From Anderseniella sp. Alg231-50 (GTDB lineage Bacteria; Pseudomonadota; Alphaproteobacteria; Rhizobiales; Aestuariivirgaceae): a stretch of 64,000 bases of DNA. The position numbers and the translations under genes are program-made. Within the stretch, counting starts at the first letter, position 1. Each line of letters opens with the position of its first letter. Under the pieces are notes generated by a model that worked only from the letters and a program-made list of their open reading frames with translations, was not told where the DNA came from and ran no database searches. Below are positions 30,452-40,554 of this stretch, piece by piece. The stretch covers positions 930,001 through 994,000 of the forward strand of contig NZ_LT703003.1 of NCBI RefSeq assembly GCF_900149695.1, written 5' to 3'.

Positions 30452-31152
30452 TTTATTCTCCTGCGTCCATAATGTTGACCCACCAAGCATCAACCCAAAA
30501 TCAAAAACTCTGGGAAACAGGCAGCAGAAAGGGTTTGGGGACCAGACATGGTCACCACAACATCCTATTCTACAAGACGAATTCCACCGCCCATGGCCAA
30601 CCCATAAGAGCCGACCACCCCTGTTACTCAACCCACTAACTACCGAGATTATCCCGGACGGCCCAGCCCCCGCCACAGGGCAACCCGTTTACACCACTGT
30701 TTTTACTTCTTATTGACTGCCACATGAGATGCGGCCAGTGACAAGACATTACAATCCGGCCCGCAGGCCATGCAAGGCCTGCTCAGAAAAAGTGCAGCAA
30801 GCCGGGCTTTTTCAGAGGTTGCAGGCGACCCAGCGTAATCAGGCAGAACCGCTCCAAACAGTTGACTCTGATAGGCATTTTTAAACGAATCCCGGATTTT
30901 CGGGCACGTCATGAAATGGTAAAAAAATTATTTACGGGCCCGCAAATTCGGGCCGAAAAACTTGCATTTCCTCGTCCAGAATAATTTGCGCACTGTATGC
31001 TATTGTTTTTAAATGGAAAAAAGTGTCAACTGCAATGTAGGAACAAAAAGAGTACAAACTTGCACGGTGTCAAAAAACGATACTCGAATCGAAAAAGGAG
31101 GCCGCTTGCGCAGACCTCCTTGAAGTCATTGAACAATCTGGTGACGTAAGGT
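30452..31152. other. 700-base non-coding region between dnaA and rpsT
   Basis: No gene is supportable here. It holds the dnaA leader and promoter and the rpsT terminator. The part 30890-31090 is strikingly AT-rich and contains a GGCCCG...CGGGCC hairpin at 30937-30954. I searched by eye for DnaA boxes and found only a poor match (GATTATCCCGG near 30647), so I do not call an origin. In Hyphomicrobiales the origin is usually elsewhere than next to dnaA. Confidence 0.5.
31092..31121 (-). terminator. Rho-independent terminator of rpsT
   Basis: Read on the minus strand, AAGGAGG and CCTCCTT form a stem with a 13-base G/C-rich loop, followed by a T-run. It starts 32 bases after the rpsT stop, separating rpsT from dnaA. 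Confidence 0.8.
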
Positions 31153-31419
31153 TCAGGCAGATATTGCCTTGACGCGCTTGGCCAGCCGGGAAACTTTCCG
31201 CGACGCCGTATTCTTGTGCATGATGCCCTTTTGAGCACCGCGCATGATTTCAGGCTGCGCGGCCTTGAGAGCGTCTGCTGCGGCCCCCTGATCGCCCTTG
31301 GCGATCGCCTCTTCCACCGTGCGGAGGAATGAACGGACCCTGGAGCGGCGGTTCATGTTGATTTCTGTGCGCCGGGCGATGTGCCGGACGGCTTTCTTTG
31401 CCGAACGAGTATTGGCCAT
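31153..31419 (-). CDS. rpsT: Small ribosomal subunit protein bS20
   Basis: An 88-residue basic protein, matching the family length. It begins [18 protein letters not shown] and contains [17 protein letters not shown] and the C-terminal [18 protein letters not shown], all characteristic of S20, which binds 16S rRNA in early 30S assembly. The ATG at 31419 is the family start; the longer open frame upstream is not coding. It lies upstream of dnaA in the same direction, as in many alphaproteobacteria, and is followed by its own terminator. Confidence 0.95.
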   Translation of the reverse strand: MANTRSAKKAVRHIARRTEINMNRRSRVRSFLRTVEEAIAKGDQGAAADALKAAQPEIMRGAQKGIMHKNTASRKVSRLAKRVKAISA

Positions 31420-31629
31420 GTGTTGTCTATTCCTGACTATGCCGCCGTGCTGACAGCATCTTGAAACCGAAAGCTGCCCGTTCCGGTCACCTGACCGCCG
31501 CGCCCAAATACAGGTACAAGCCACGGTCAACAGAACAACGGGTGTGCTGAGATGAGCGGTTTCTTATAGTAAGTCTGATGCGGCGTCAACAAACACCTCT
31601 CGTATGCCGGCACCGCGCCTGCACATCAT

Positions 31630-32403
31630 TTACGAATTCGAGAATTTCGGCTTTCTCTTGTCCGCAAAGGCCGCCATGCCTTCCTTCTGGTCATCGGTGG
31701 CAAACATGGAGTGAAACACGCGGCGTTCGAAGCGCACGCCCTCGGCAAGGGTCGTTTCATATGCGCGGTTCACGGTTTCCTTGGTCATCATTGCGATGGG
31801 CATGGACTTGGCCGCGATAACCGCCGCCGTCCTGACGGCTTCGTCGATCAGATCAGCAGCGGGCACAATCCGCGAGACCAGGCCTGAACGCTCGGCTTCC
31901 TCGGCATCCATCATGCGTCCGGTGAGGCACATTTCCATGGCCTTGGACTTGCCGACAAACCGGGTCAGGCGCTGGGTGCCGCCAGCGCCGGGCATGGCGC
32001 CGAGATTGATTTCGGGCTGGCCGAACTTTGCCGTATCCGCGGCCAGGATGAAATCGCACATCATTGCCATTTCACACCCACCGCCCAGCGCATAGCCCGC
32101 CACTGCGGCGATGACCGGTTTGCGGCACCTGGACACTTTTTCCCACTTGCCGATGAAATCACCCAGATAGACGTCCATGTAGGACTGCGACTGCATCTCC
32201 TTGATATCCGCGCCGGCGGCAAACGCCTTTTCGGAGCCGGTGATCACAATGGCTCCGATGGCGCCGTCTGCCTCAAATGCATCCAGCGCCTCATTGAGCT
32301 CGTCAATCAATGCACTGTTCAGCGCATTGAGCGCATCCGGCCGGTTCAACGTAATCAGGCCGACGGCATCACGGGTTTCTACGGATATACTGGAGTAGGT
32401 CAT
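31630..32403 (-). CDS. Enoyl-CoA hydratase
   Basis: A 257-residue crotonase-fold enzyme. The oxyanion-hole blocks are [13 protein letters not shown] near residues 58-70 and [19 protein letters not shown] near 102-120. Catalytic glutamates lie in GCEMAM and in [17 protein letters not shown]. It hydrates trans-2-enoyl-CoA to (S)-3-hydroxyacyl-CoA in beta-oxidation, probably for short chains. It lies 61 bases downstream of mutM in the same direction. The same pairing is seen in many Hyphomicrobiales, which is conserved context rather than evidence for a shared function. No other beta-oxidation genes are in the window. Confidence 0.92.
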   Translation of the reverse strand: MTYSSISVETRDAVGLITLNRPDALNALNSALIDELNEALDAFEADGAIGAIVITGSEKAFAAGADIKEMQSQSYMDVYLGDFIGKWEKVSRCRKPVIAAVAGYALGGGCEMAMMCDFILAADTAKFGQPEINLGAMPGAGGTQRLTRFVGKSKAMEMCLTGRMMDAEEAERSGLVSRIVPAADLIDEAVRTAAVIAAKSMPIAMMTKETVNRAYETTLAEGVRFERRVFHSMFATDDQKEGMAAFADKRKPKFSNS

Positions 32404-32464
32404 CGGGTACTCTCCCTGCAGGACGGGTCAACGAATTATTCTGGGGCAATAAACAGCAAACCGT

Positions 32465-33358
32465 TCAGCGCTGGCAAGTGGGGCAATAGAAACTGGACCG
32501 GCCCGACTGGACAATTCGCTTGATCCGTGACGTGCAGCCTTGTGTCCGGCATGCCTCGCCTTCGCGGTCATAAACGTCAAACCGTTGCTGAAATTCACCT
32601 GACCCGCCATCGGTGTGGGCGTAGTCACGCAGTGTCGATCCGCCAGCCTCGATCGCTTCGGCGATGATGGCGCGGACGCTATGCACCAGCGGCTCGACCA
32701 GAGGCGAAGCGCCGCGTTTGCGGACAATGGTTCCTGACAGGCGTTTTGGCGACAGCCGCGCCCGGTACAAGGCCTCGCATACATAAATATTGCCAAGCCC
32801 GGCAATGATCCGCTGGTCCAGCAGGGCCGCCTTCAACGGGGACCTGCGTCCGGCAAGGGCGCCGGCCAGGAAATCGGCGTGCAGCTCATTGCCGAGCGGT
32901 TCGACACCGAGACCGGCAAGAAACCGGTTGGTGTCGGCACCGCCTGGTTCGATCAGGTCAACGAACCCGAAGCGGCGCGGGTCCGTGTAGACGACCCGGG
33001 CGCCGTCATCGAGATCGACCACCACATGATCATGCGGTCCGTCACCGGCATGCCCTGCCTGCTCGAGATAGTAGAACTCTCCGAGGTTGCGGGCTGCGCC
33101 ATCCGGCGGCCACACGGTAAACCTGCCGGTCATACCCAGATGAACCAGTACTGTGTGCCCGCTTTCCAGCTCGATGAGGATGTATTTGGCGCGCCGCCTG
33201 AGCGCGATTACGCGCTTGCCAGACACAATTTCCGCCAGACCGGCGGGGAATGGAAACCTGAGATCTGGCCGGTTCAGCCTGACGGTTTTCACCCGCCTGT
33301 CCACCAGTGCAGGCTCAAGCCCTCGTCGTACGGTTTCCACTTCCGGCAGTTCAGGCAT
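32465..33358 (-). CDS. mutM: Formamidopyrimidine-DNA glycosylase
   Basis: A 297-residue DNA repair enzyme that removes 8-oxoguanine and ring-opened purines. The mature N terminus PELPEVETVRRGLE provides the catalytic Pro and Glu. The helix-two-turn-helix region is LDQRIIAGLGNIYVCEALYRA. The C-terminal zinc finger uses CRTQGC and CPTC, with the Arg of GRSSFYCPTCQR contacting DNA. Length and all key residues are intact. It faces ubiE divergently across about 100 bases. Confidence 0.96.
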   Translation of the reverse strand: MPELPEVETVRRGLEPALVDRRVKTVRLNRPDLRFPFPAGLAEIVSGKRVIALRRRAKYILIELESGHTVLVHLGMTGRFTVWPPDGAARNLGEFYYLEQAGHAGDGPHDHVVVDLDDGARVVYTDPRRFGFVDLIEPGGADTNRFLAGLGVEPLGNELHADFLAGALAGRRSPLKAALLDQRIIAGLGNIYVCEALYRARLSPKRLSGTIVRKRGASPLVEPLVHSVRAIIAEAIEAGGSTLRDYAHTDGGSGEFQQRFDVYDREGEACRTQGCTSRIKRIVQSGRSSFYCPTCQR

Positions 33359-33459
33359 TTTTGTCTTCCCGCAGCCGCAAATATCGATGCGGCATGTTCA
33401 CCTTGTTGGGGCACAACTGATAGCCATGATTGGCAAGCTGGTCTATGGTCGCGACCACA

Positions 33460-34236
33460 ATGAACGATACAGAAAAAACAAAACCTGCGGACGAAACTTC
33501 GTTCGGATTCCGAACCGTTGCAGAAGCAGACCGTCAGGGCCTGGTCAACGAGGTGTTTGGCAAGGTTGCAGCCCGCTATGACCAGATGAACGACCTGATG
33601 TCAGGCGGTTTGCACCGGCTGTGGAAAGACGACTTCATCGCGCTGCTGAACCCGCCGAAATCCGACCGCCCGTTCAAGGTTCTGGATGTCGCCGGCGGCA
33701 CCGGAGATATTGCATTTCGTATTGCCCGCGCGGGCGGCGGTGGCACGGAAGTCACCGTTGCCGACATATCTCCGGAGATGGTCGGCGAAGGTGCCCGGCG
33801 GGCGCCGGGCGAATTGCACGGCGGCAAGTGCCGGTTCAGTGTGGGCAATGCGGAAACCCTGGCATTTCCGGACAACACCTTTGACGCCTACACGATCGCC
33901 TTCGGCATTCGCAATGTCACCCATATCGACCGGGCTCTCGCGCAAGCCTACCGGGTCCTGAAGCCCGGCGGGCGTTTTCTGTGCCTGGAATTCTCGCATG
34001 TGGATGTTCCCGGCATGGAACAGGTTTATGAAGCCTATTCCATGACCGTCATTCCCGCCGTCGGCAAGGTAGTGACAGGTGATGGCGATCCGTACCGGTA
34101 CCTGGTCGAAAGCATCCAGAAGTTTCCCGCGCCGCAGGTGTTTGAACACATGATTGGCGAGGCCGGCTTCGTGCGCACCAGTCACCGGATGCTGACAGGC
34201 GGTATTGTTGCCATCCATTCCGGCTGGAAGGTCTAG
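33460..34236 (+). CDS. ubiE: Demethylmenaquinone/ubiquinone methyltransferase UbiE
   Basis: A 258-residue class I SAM methyltransferase for the C-methylation step of ubiquinone synthesis. Family blocks are [26 protein letters not shown] near 30-55, motif [41 protein letters not shown] and the C-terminal [12 protein letters not shown]. The ATG at 33460 gives the usual N-terminal tail; the open frame to 33430 is not needed. It opens the operon ubiE-ubiB-coaBC-dut, starting 11 bases before ubiB. Confidence 0.96.
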   Translation: MNDTEKTKPADETSFGFRTVAEADRQGLVNEVFGKVAARYDQMNDLMSGGLHRLWKDDFIALLNPPKSDRPFKVLDVAGGTGDIAFRIARAGGGGTEVTVADISPEMVGEGARRAPGELHGGKCRFSVGNAETLAFPDNTFDAYTIAFGIRNVTHIDRALAQAYRVLKPGGRFLCLEFSHVDVPGMEQVYEAYSMTVIPAVGKVVTGDGDPYRYLVESIQKFPAPQVFEHMIGEAGFVRTSHRMLTGGIVAIHSGWKV

Positions 34237-34247
34237 GCACACATCGC

Positions 34248-35825
34248 ATGTTCAATAAATTACGACACCTGTTCAAGCTTGCCCGCGCCGGCCGCACCAT
34301 TGCCCGCCATGGCGGGCTCGATGCCGCCCTGGATGACGACAATGTGCCATCGGCCGCGAAATCCGTTCTCAGGCTTTTAGGCGCCGGCAAGTCAAGCCGG
34401 GAACAACGCTCCGGCCTGGCCGAAGCCCTGAACGAACTGGGGCCAAGCTACATCAAGCTTGGGCAGTTCCTGGCCACCCGGCCGGATATGATCGGCAGCG
34501 AACGGGCAGGTGCACTGCGGCAACTGCAGGACCGCATGAAGCCGTTCGACATGAACGAGGCGCGTGAAGCCATTCAGGCCGGCCTGGGCAGACCGGCGGG
34601 TGAAATCTTCCAGCCGCTGTCCGATCCGGTTGCGGCCGCCTCGATTGCGCAGGTTCACAAGGCCCAGGTCATCGACGAGGCCGGAAACAGGCGGGACGTG
34701 GCGGTCAAGGTGCTGCGACCCGGTGTCGAGGCGAGGTTCCGGGACGACCTGGAGACATTCTTTACCGCAGCCAGGTTGGCCGAGCGGTTTTCCGCAGAAG
34801 CCCGCAGGCTGAACTTCGTAAAGGCCGTGGCAACGCTGGAACGCTCGGTCGAACTTGAAATGGACCTGCGCCTGGAGGCAGCGGCCATGTCCGAGATGGC
34901 CGAAAACACCCGCGATGATCCCGGCTTCCGGGTGCCTGAAATCTTCTGGCAGCAAACCTCGCGCAGGATACTGACAAGCGAATGGATTGACGGTATCGCA
35001 CTGACCGATGACAAGGCGCTGGCCGCGTCAGGGCTCGATCTGCCGGGGCTCGGGGACACGGTCATCCAGTCGTTTCTGCGCCACGCGATGCGTGACGGGT
35101 TCTTCCATGCCGACATGCATCAGGGCAATCTGTTCATCGACGCCCGGAACGACCTGGTGGCGGTCGATTTCGGCATTATGGGCCGCCTGAGCATGAAGGA
35201 CCGCCGGTTTCTTGCCGAAATTCTGTGGGGTTTCATCAAGCGCGACTACAAGCGCATCGCGACGGTTCATTTTGAGGCCGGTTATGTGCCTGCCGGTCAG
35301 GATGTAGACCTGTTCGCACAGGCCCTGCGCGCCATCGGCGAACCGATCATGGGCCGCAACTCAACCGACATTTCCATGGCCCGGCTGCTGACCCAGCTGT
35401 TCGAGGTCACCGGCCAGTTCAATATGGAAACCCAGCCGCAGCTCATTCTCCTGCAGAAAACCATGGTTGTGGTGGAAGGAGTTGCGCGCAGTTTCAACCC
35501 CAAGCTCAATATGTGGGTGACGGCGGAACCGGTGGTCGCGGAATGGATGGAGCAGAAACTCGGCGCGCAGGGCAGGCTTGAAGATGCCGCGGAAGGCGCT
35601 GCGACCCTGGGCAGGCTGGCGGCATCCTTCCCGGAAGTGCTCAGCGAGCTGGGACAGGCATCTGCACTGGTATCTTCAATGGCGCAGTCCGGCGGCATCC
35701 GGCTGGACAGTGACACGACGGAAGCAATCGCGGCAGCGCAGGCGCGTCATTCCGCCTCCAATCGGGGCGCGTTATGGGTAGGTGCCGTTGCGCTGGTGGT
35801 ACTCGCTGTATCGCTGGCCCTGTAG
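34248..35825 (+). CDS. ubiB: Ubiquinone biosynthesis kinase-like protein UbiB
   Basis: A 525-residue ABC1/ADCK family protein. The KxGQ signature is IKLGQFLATRPDM near residue 70, followed by the nucleotide loop ASIAQVHKAQV (the Ala-rich ADCK loop), DVAVKVLRPG and the catalytic FHADMHQGNLF and VAVDFGIMG. A C-terminal hydrophobic segment (GALWVGAVALVVLAVSLAL) anchors it to the membrane. It is an ATPase needed for ubiquinone synthesis, probably by helping extract lipid intermediates. Lies between ubiE and coaBC. Confidence 0.95.
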   Translation: MFNKLRHLFKLARAGRTIARHGGLDAALDDDNVPSAAKSVLRLLGAGKSSREQRSGLAEALNELGPSYIKLGQFLATRPDMIGSERAGALRQLQDRMKPFDMNEAREAIQAGLGRPAGEIFQPLSDPVAAASIAQVHKAQVIDEAGNRRDVAVKVLRPGVEARFRDDLETFFTAARLAERFSAEARRLNFVKAVATLERSVELEMDLRLEAAAMSEMAENTRDDPGFRVPEIFWQQTSRRILTSEWIDGIALTDDKALAASGLDLPGLGDTVIQSFLRHAMRDGFFHADMHQGNLFIDARNDLVAVDFGIMGRLSMKDRRFLAEILWGFIKRDYKRIATVHFEAGYVPAGQDVDLFAQALRAIGEPIMGRNSTDISMARLLTQLFEVTGQFNMETQPQLILLQKTMVVVEGVARSFNPKLNMWVTAEPVVAEWMEQKLGAQGRLEDAAEGAATLGRLAASFPEVLSELGQASALVSSMAQSGGIRLDSDTTEAIAAAQARHSASNRGALWVGAVALVVLAVSLAL

Positions 35826-35839
35826 TAAGGTTTGAGACC

Positions 35840-37087
35840 ATGAGTGAGCAAAAGCGCATATTGCTGATTATCGGGGGCGGCATCGCCGCCTACAAGACGC
35901 TTGAACTGATCCGGCTGTGCAAGAAGGCAGGCGTGGCGGTTACCCCGATTCTGACCCGTGGCGGCGAACAGTTCGTAACGCCGCTTTCGGTCGGCGGACT
36001 GGCCGGTGAGAAAGCCTACACGAACCTGTTCGACCTGACCGATGAAGCGGAAATGGGGCACATTCAATTGTCGCGGGTTGCCGACCTTGTGGTAGTGGCG
36101 CCGGCAACGGCTGACCTGATGGCAAAGATGGCCTCCGGCCAGGCCGATGATCTGGCAACCACAGCGCTGCTGGCAACCGACAAGCCGGTCCTGATGGCGC
36201 CCGCCATGAATGTGCGCATGTGGCAGCATCCCGCAACCCGGCGCAATCTGGAAACCCTGAAAAGCGACGGCGTGCTGGTGTGCGGGCCCGAAGAAGGCGA
36301 CATGGCATGCGGCGAGTATGGACCGGGCCGGATGAGCGAAGCCGCAGATATCTTTTCGGCCATCGAAAAATTTTACGGCGGCCAAGGTCTGCCGGCACAA
36401 ACCAGGCCCGATGTGTGCAAAACCGGTCCATTGGCCGGACGCAAGGTGCTGATCACCGCAGGGCCCACGCACGAACCGATCGATCCGGTGCGCTACATCG
36501 CCAACAGGTCGTCCGGAAAGCAGGGCTATGCGCTGGCCGAGGCGGCCATTGCGCTGGGCGCCGAGGTCGCACTGGTATCAGGTCCTGTCGGCCTGCCGAT
36601 TCCGCAAGGCGTTGAGCTGATCAACGTCGAAACCGCGCGCGACATGCTGAAAGCAGTGCAGGGCGAATTGCCTTGCGACATGGCCATTTTCTGTGCCGCG
36701 GTGGCTGACTGGCGAACCGAGGACAATGCACAGCAGAAGATGAAGAAGGACGGCAGCGGCAAGCCGCCCGCTTTGAAGCTGGCGGAAAACCCGGACATCC
36801 TGAAATCGGTCGGCCACCTGAAGAACCACCGCCCGGCACTGGTGGTCGGTTTTGCCGCGGAAACCGAAAACGTGGTTGACAATGCGCGCAAGAAACTCAC
36901 CGCCAAGAATGCGGATATCATTGTGGCCAACGACGTCAGCGACGAAGGCGGCGTCATGGGGGGACGCGACAACACCGTGCACCTGGTCGGACCGGACAAG
37001 GTCGAAGACTGGGATAAAATGTCCAAACGCGATGTGGCCGTGCGTCTCATGGACCACTTTACGGCCATGCTCGCAGAAAACACATGA
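35840..37087 (+). CDS. coaBC: Bifunctional phosphopantothenoylcysteine decarboxylase/synthetase
   Basis: A 415-residue fusion of two coenzyme A enzymes. The N-terminal CoaC flavoprotein domain (about 1-190) has [15 protein letters not shown], the substrate motif [13 protein letters not shown] and the catalytic Cys in [12 protein letters not shown]. The C-terminal CoaB domain begins at [27 protein letters not shown] in part and has the Lys-rich KMKKDGSG loop. Together they convert 4'-phosphopantothenate and Cys to 4'-phosphopantetheine. The ATG at 35840 fits the family N terminus. Its stop overlaps the dut start (ATGA). Confidence 0.96.
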   Translation: MSEQKRILLIIGGGIAAYKTLELIRLCKKAGVAVTPILTRGGEQFVTPLSVGGLAGEKAYTNLFDLTDEAEMGHIQLSRVADLVVVAPATADLMAKMASGQADDLATTALLATDKPVLMAPAMNVRMWQHPATRRNLETLKSDGVLVCGPEEGDMACGEYGPGRMSEAADIFSAIEKFYGGQGLPAQTRPDVCKTGPLAGRKVLITAGPTHEPIDPVRYIANRSSGKQGYALAEAAIALGAEVALVSGPVGLPIPQGVELINVETARDMLKAVQGELPCDMAIFCAAVADWRTEDNAQQKMKKDGSGKPPALKLAENPDILKSVGHLKNHRPALVVGFAAETENVVDNARKKLTAKNADIIVANDVSDEGGVMGGRDNTVHLVGPDKVEDWDKMSKRDVAVRLMDHFTAMLAENT

Positions 37088-37545
37088 CGCCGGCCCCGGA
37101 AGTACGGCTGAGCTGGCTGCCCCATGGCGAGGGACTGGAAGCGCCTGCCTATGAAACCGCACAGGCGGCTGGAATGGATATTCGTGCAGCTGTGCCGGCT
37201 GACGATCCGGTTGTGCTTGAAGCTGGCGCCCGGGCTCTGATCGAGACCGGTTTTGCAATGGCGTTGCCGCCTGGTTTCGAAGCACAGATACGACCCCGGT
37301 CCGGGCTTGCCATCAAGCAGGGCATTACCTGCCTCAACACTCCCGGCACCATCGATGCCGACTACCGTGGTGAGATCAAGGTGATCCTGATCAATCTCGG
37401 CGATGCCCCTTTCACCATCAATCGCGGTGAACGTATCGCCCAGATGGTGATTGCACCGGTGGTCCAGGCAACCATCACACAGGTCGATGTGCTGGATGCC
37501 ACCGGCAGGGGTTCAGGCGGCTTCGGTTCAACAGGGAAAAGCTGA
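37084..37545 (+). CDS. dut: Deoxyuridine 5'-triphosphate nucleotidohydrolase
   Basis: A 153-residue trimeric dUTPase. The five conserved motifs are visible: AAGMDIRAA (1), RSGLAIKQG (2), [14 protein letters not shown] (3), [10 protein letters not shown] (4) and the C-terminal [11 protein letters not shown] (5). It removes dUTP and supplies dUMP for thymidylate. The four-base overlap with coaBC means translational coupling, the usual arrangement in proteobacteria. Confidence 0.97.
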   Translation: MTPAPEVRLSWLPHGEGLEAPAYETAQAAGMDIRAAVPADDPVVLEAGARALIETGFAMALPPGFEAQIRPRSGLAIKQGITCLNTPGTIDADYRGEIKVILINLGDAPFTINRGERIAQMVIAPVVQATITQVDVLDATGRGSGGFGSTGKS

Positions 37546-37547
37546 TC

Positions 37548-38357
37548 ATGGCGCTAAGCGATGATGAAATCGAAAGGTATGCCCGGCACATTGTGCTACG
37601 TGAACTGGGCGGGCCGGGCCAGCAAAAGCTGAAAGCGGCAAAAGTGCTGGTGGTCGGTGCCGGCGGCCTGGGCGCGCCGGTGCTGTTGTACCTGGCAGGC
37701 GCCGGTGTCGGCACCATCGGCGTGGTGGATGACGACATCGTCAGCCTGTCCAACCTGCAGCGGCAGATTATTCACACCACAAAAGCAGCGGCTGAGAAAA
37801 CCGCGAAGACCGACAGCGCGGCCGCCCGGATCAATGACCTCAATCCCAATGTGTCGGTCGTCACGCATCAGACGCGGCTTGATGCCTCCAATGCGCTCGA
37901 TATCATTTCAGACTATGACATTGTTGCCGACGGCTGTGATAATTTCGTCACCCGGTTTCTGGTGTCAGATGCCTGTTATCTGCTGGGCAAAACGCTGGTG
38001 TCCGCCGCCGTCGGCCAGTTTGATGCACAACTTTCCACGTTCAAGCCCCACCTTGAGCAGGCAGACGGCACCCCGTATCCCAGCTACCGGTGCCTGCACA
38101 CCGACATCCCGCCCGACGGCATGGTGCCGTCATGTGAGGAGGCAGGTATCATTGGGGCGCTGACCGGTGTCATCGGCTCCATGCAGGCCATGGAAGTGAT
38201 CAAGGAAATTTCGGAAATAGGTGACAGCCTGGCCGGGCGCATGGTGATGTACGATGCGCTGTCCGCGCGTTTCATGGTCACAAGACTGAGCTGGAACCCG
38301 GACAACCCGCTCAATGGCCGCCATCCGGCCATCACTGACCTGTCAGCTTACCAGTAG
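37548..38357 (+). CDS. ThiF/MoeB/HesA-family adenylyltransferase
   Basis: A 269-residue E1-like enzyme that adenylates the C terminus of a small sulfur-carrier protein (MoaD- or ThiS-type). Blocks: YARHIVLRELGGPGQQKL at the N terminus, ATP motif VGAGGLGAP, VVDDDIVSLSNLQRQI and DGCDNFVTRFLVSDAC. The conserved active Cys region reads VPSCEEAGIIG. Odd: the zinc-binding CxxC pairs of E. coli MoeB are missing; the first reads SYRC and the second region (WNPDNP) has no Cys, so this is probably a zinc-free subtype. It starts two bases after dut. It cannot be assigned firmly to molybdopterin or thiamine synthesis. Confidence 0.85.
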   Translation: MALSDDEIERYARHIVLRELGGPGQQKLKAAKVLVVGAGGLGAPVLLYLAGAGVGTIGVVDDDIVSLSNLQRQIIHTTKAAAEKTAKTDSAAARINDLNPNVSVVTHQTRLDASNALDIISDYDIVADGCDNFVTRFLVSDACYLLGKTLVSAAVGQFDAQLSTFKPHLEQADGTPYPSYRCLHTDIPPDGMVPSCEEAGIIGALTGVIGSMQAMEVIKEISEIGDSLAGRMVMYDALSARFMVTRLSWNPDNPLNGRHPAITDLSAYQ

Positions 38358-38391
38358 GGTGAACCGGGCCCGGTTGGCAGTGTAAACGTGC

Positions 38392-39207
38392 CTATTCCGA
38401 TCCCGCGGCCAGGTCTTCCGGACGGGGTGTGGAGATAATGTTGTAGCCTGAATCCACAAAATGCACTTCGCCGGTGACCCCGCCGGACAGGGGCGACAGC
38501 AGGTACAGGCCGGCACCGCCGACCTCCTCCAGGCTGACGGGACGGCGCAACGGCGAATGCTGGCGCTGGAAAGAGAACATGGCGCGCGCGTCTGCGATGC
38601 CGGCGCCGGCCAGGGTGCGCATGGGCCCTGCGGAAATGGCATTCACCCTTATGCCCCTTGGTCCATAGTCTGCCGCCAGGTACCGCACCGAAGCTTCCAG
38701 CGCCGCCTTGGCCACGCCCATGACATTGTAATTCGGCATCACCCGGGTGGCACCACCATAGGTCAATGTCAGCATGGAGCCGCCATCATTCATCATGGCG
38801 GCCGCTCGCCGGGCAATCTCGGTGAACGAGAAACACGAGATCACCATGGTGCGTGAAAAGTTCTCCCGGGTTGTATCGGCATAAAGCCCGCTCAGTTCGT
38901 TCTTGTCGGAATAGGCAATGGCGTGCACCACAAAATCCAGAGAGCCCCATTCTGCCTGGAGCGTATCGAAGACGGCAGCAACCGTTGCGGGGTCTTCGAC
39001 ATCACACGGCATCACCAGCGACGAACCTGCCTTTTCAGCCAGGGGCGCCACGCGCTTGCCGAAGGCATCGCCCTGATAGGTAAACGCCAGCTCTGCGCCG
39101 TGCTCGCGCAATGACCTGGCAATGCCCCATGCAATTGAGTGATCGTTCGCCACTCCCATGATCAGGCCGCGGCGGCCCTTCATCAGATCGCTTTTAACTT
39201 CAATCAT
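38392..39207 (-). CDS. fabI: Enoyl-[acyl-carrier-protein] reductase, NADH type
   Basis: A 271-residue short-chain dehydrogenase fold enzyme. The nucleotide motif is GLIMGVANDHSIAWGIA near residues 15-31. The catalytic pair is Tyr and Lys in YNVMGVAK, with YSDKNE upstream. It carries out the last reduction of each fatty acid elongation cycle. The ATG at 39207 is preceded by AGGAA at a good distance, so the in-frame starts up to 39234 are rejected. It is the third gene after fabA and fabB and is convergent with the ThiF/MoeB-like gene. Confidence 0.93.
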   Translation of the reverse strand: MIEVKSDLMKGRRGLIMGVANDHSIAWGIARSLREHGAELAFTYQGDAFGKRVAPLAEKAGSSLVMPCDVEDPATVAAVFDTLQAEWGSLDFVVHAIAYSDKNELSGLYADTTRENFSRTMVISCFSFTEIARRAAAMMNDGGSMLTLTYGGATRVMPNYNVMGVAKAALEASVRYLAADYGPRGIRVNAISAGPMRTLAGAGIADARAMFSFQRQHSPLRRPVSLEEVGGAGLYLLSPLSGGVTGEVHFVDSGYNIISTPRPEDLAAGSE

Positions 39208-39293
39208 TGTCGTTCCTGAAATCATCCCTGCCACGGCACCGCAGCCCGGTTTGGGTCCGGACTGGCCGCACGTAATTACAACTGGGAAAGTGC

Positions 39294-40511
39294 TTAACCG
39301 TTATAGCGCTGGAAAACCAGAGTGCCGTTGGTGCCGCCGAAGCCGAAGCTGTTGGACAGCACGACATCCAGGTTCGCATTGTCGCGGCGTTCGCGAACAA
39401 CCGGAATGTCGGCAAACTCCGGATCCAGTTCCTCGATGTTGGCGCTTTCGCAAATGAACCCGTTCTGCATCATCAGGATCGAGTAGATCGCTTCCTGTAC
39501 GCCGGCAGCGCCGAGTGAGTGCCCGGTGAGGGATTTTGTCGCTGAAATCGGCGGAATATCATTGCCGAACACTTCGCGTATGGCTTCTATTTCCCGCAAG
39601 TCGCCAATCGGTGTCGATGTGGCATGGGGATTGATGTAGTCGATTTTCTCATTGACCGTGGACATGGCCAGCTTCATGCAGCGTGCCGCGCCTTCACCGG
39701 ATGGCTGCACCATGTCGATACCATCGGACGTGGCACCATAGCCGACAAGCTCGCAGTAAATTTTCGCACCGCGCGCCTTGGCGTGTTCCAGTTCTTCCAG
39801 GACTACCGTGCCTCCGCCACCGGCGATGATGAAACCGTCACGGTCCTTGTCATAGGCGCGTGAGGCCTTTGCAGGTGTGTCGTTGAAGTGGGAGGACATG
39901 GCGCCCATGGCGTCGAACAGCACGGACAAGGTCCAGTCAAGTTCCTCGCCGCCGCCGGCAAACATCACGTCCTGCTTGCCCCATTGAATGAGTTCAGCGG
40001 CATTGCCGATGCAGTGTGTGGACGTCGCACAGGCTGACGAGATCGAGTAGTTGACACCCCTGATGCCGAACGGAACGGCAAGCGTCGCGGAATTGGTCGA
40101 CGACATGGCGGCAGGCACCGCAAACGGGCCGACGCGCTTGGGGCTTTTTTCGCGCGTGGTATCTGCCGATGCAACGATTGTACGGGTCGACGGCCCGCCT
40201 GAGCCCATGATCAGGCCGGTGCGCTCGTTCTTCACGTCACTTTCTTCAAGCCCTGCATCGGTGATTGCCTGCTGCATGGCGATCCAGTTCCAGGCGGCAC
40301 CATCGCCCATGAAACGACGCACCCGGCGGTCAATGGAACTGTCAAGGTCGATGGTGGGCGCACCGTGCACCTGACACCGAAAGCCCAGCTTCGTGTAATC
40401 TTCCGCGCTGACAATTCCCGGCTTTGCCTCGCGCAGGGATGCATTAACTTCCTGAGCATTGCTGCCGATACTCGATACGATACCGATACCGGTGACTACC
40501 ACACGTCTCAT
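39294..40511 (-). CDS. fabB: 3-Oxoacyl-[acyl-carrier-protein] synthase I
   Basis: A 405-residue condensing enzyme. The catalytic Cys lies in [16 protein letters not shown], and the two His residues in [15 protein letters not shown] and [15 protein letters not shown]. It elongates cis-3-decenoyl-ACP and so is essential for unsaturated fatty acids when FabA is present. It lies 43 bases downstream of fabA and 86 upstream of fabI, in one transcription unit typical of Hyphomicrobiales. Confidence 0.96.
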   Translation of the reverse strand: MRRVVVTGIGIVSSIGSNAQEVNASLREAKPGIVSAEDYTKLGFRCQVHGAPTIDLDSSIDRRVRRFMGDGAAWNWIAMQQAITDAGLEESDVKNERTGLIMGSGGPSTRTIVASADTTREKSPKRVGPFAVPAAMSSTNSATLAVPFGIRGVNYSISSACATSTHCIGNAAELIQWGKQDVMFAGGGEELDWTLSVLFDAMGAMSSHFNDTPAKASRAYDKDRDGFIIAGGGGTVVLEELEHAKARGAKIYCELVGYGATSDGIDMVQPSGEGAARCMKLAMSTVNEKIDYINPHATSTPIGDLREIEAIREVFGNDIPPISATKSLTGHSLGAAGVQEAIYSILMMQNGFICESANIEELDPEFADIPVVRERRDNANLDVVLSNSFGFGGTNGTLVFQRYNG

Positions 40512-40554
40512 GCTGCCCTATTCGCCTTTCATCGTCCGCCTTGTCACAAAAGGA

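Noticed and set aside
30640-30660. DnaA box near dnaA
   Set aside because: GATTATCCCGG matches only part of TTATCCACA and stands alone.
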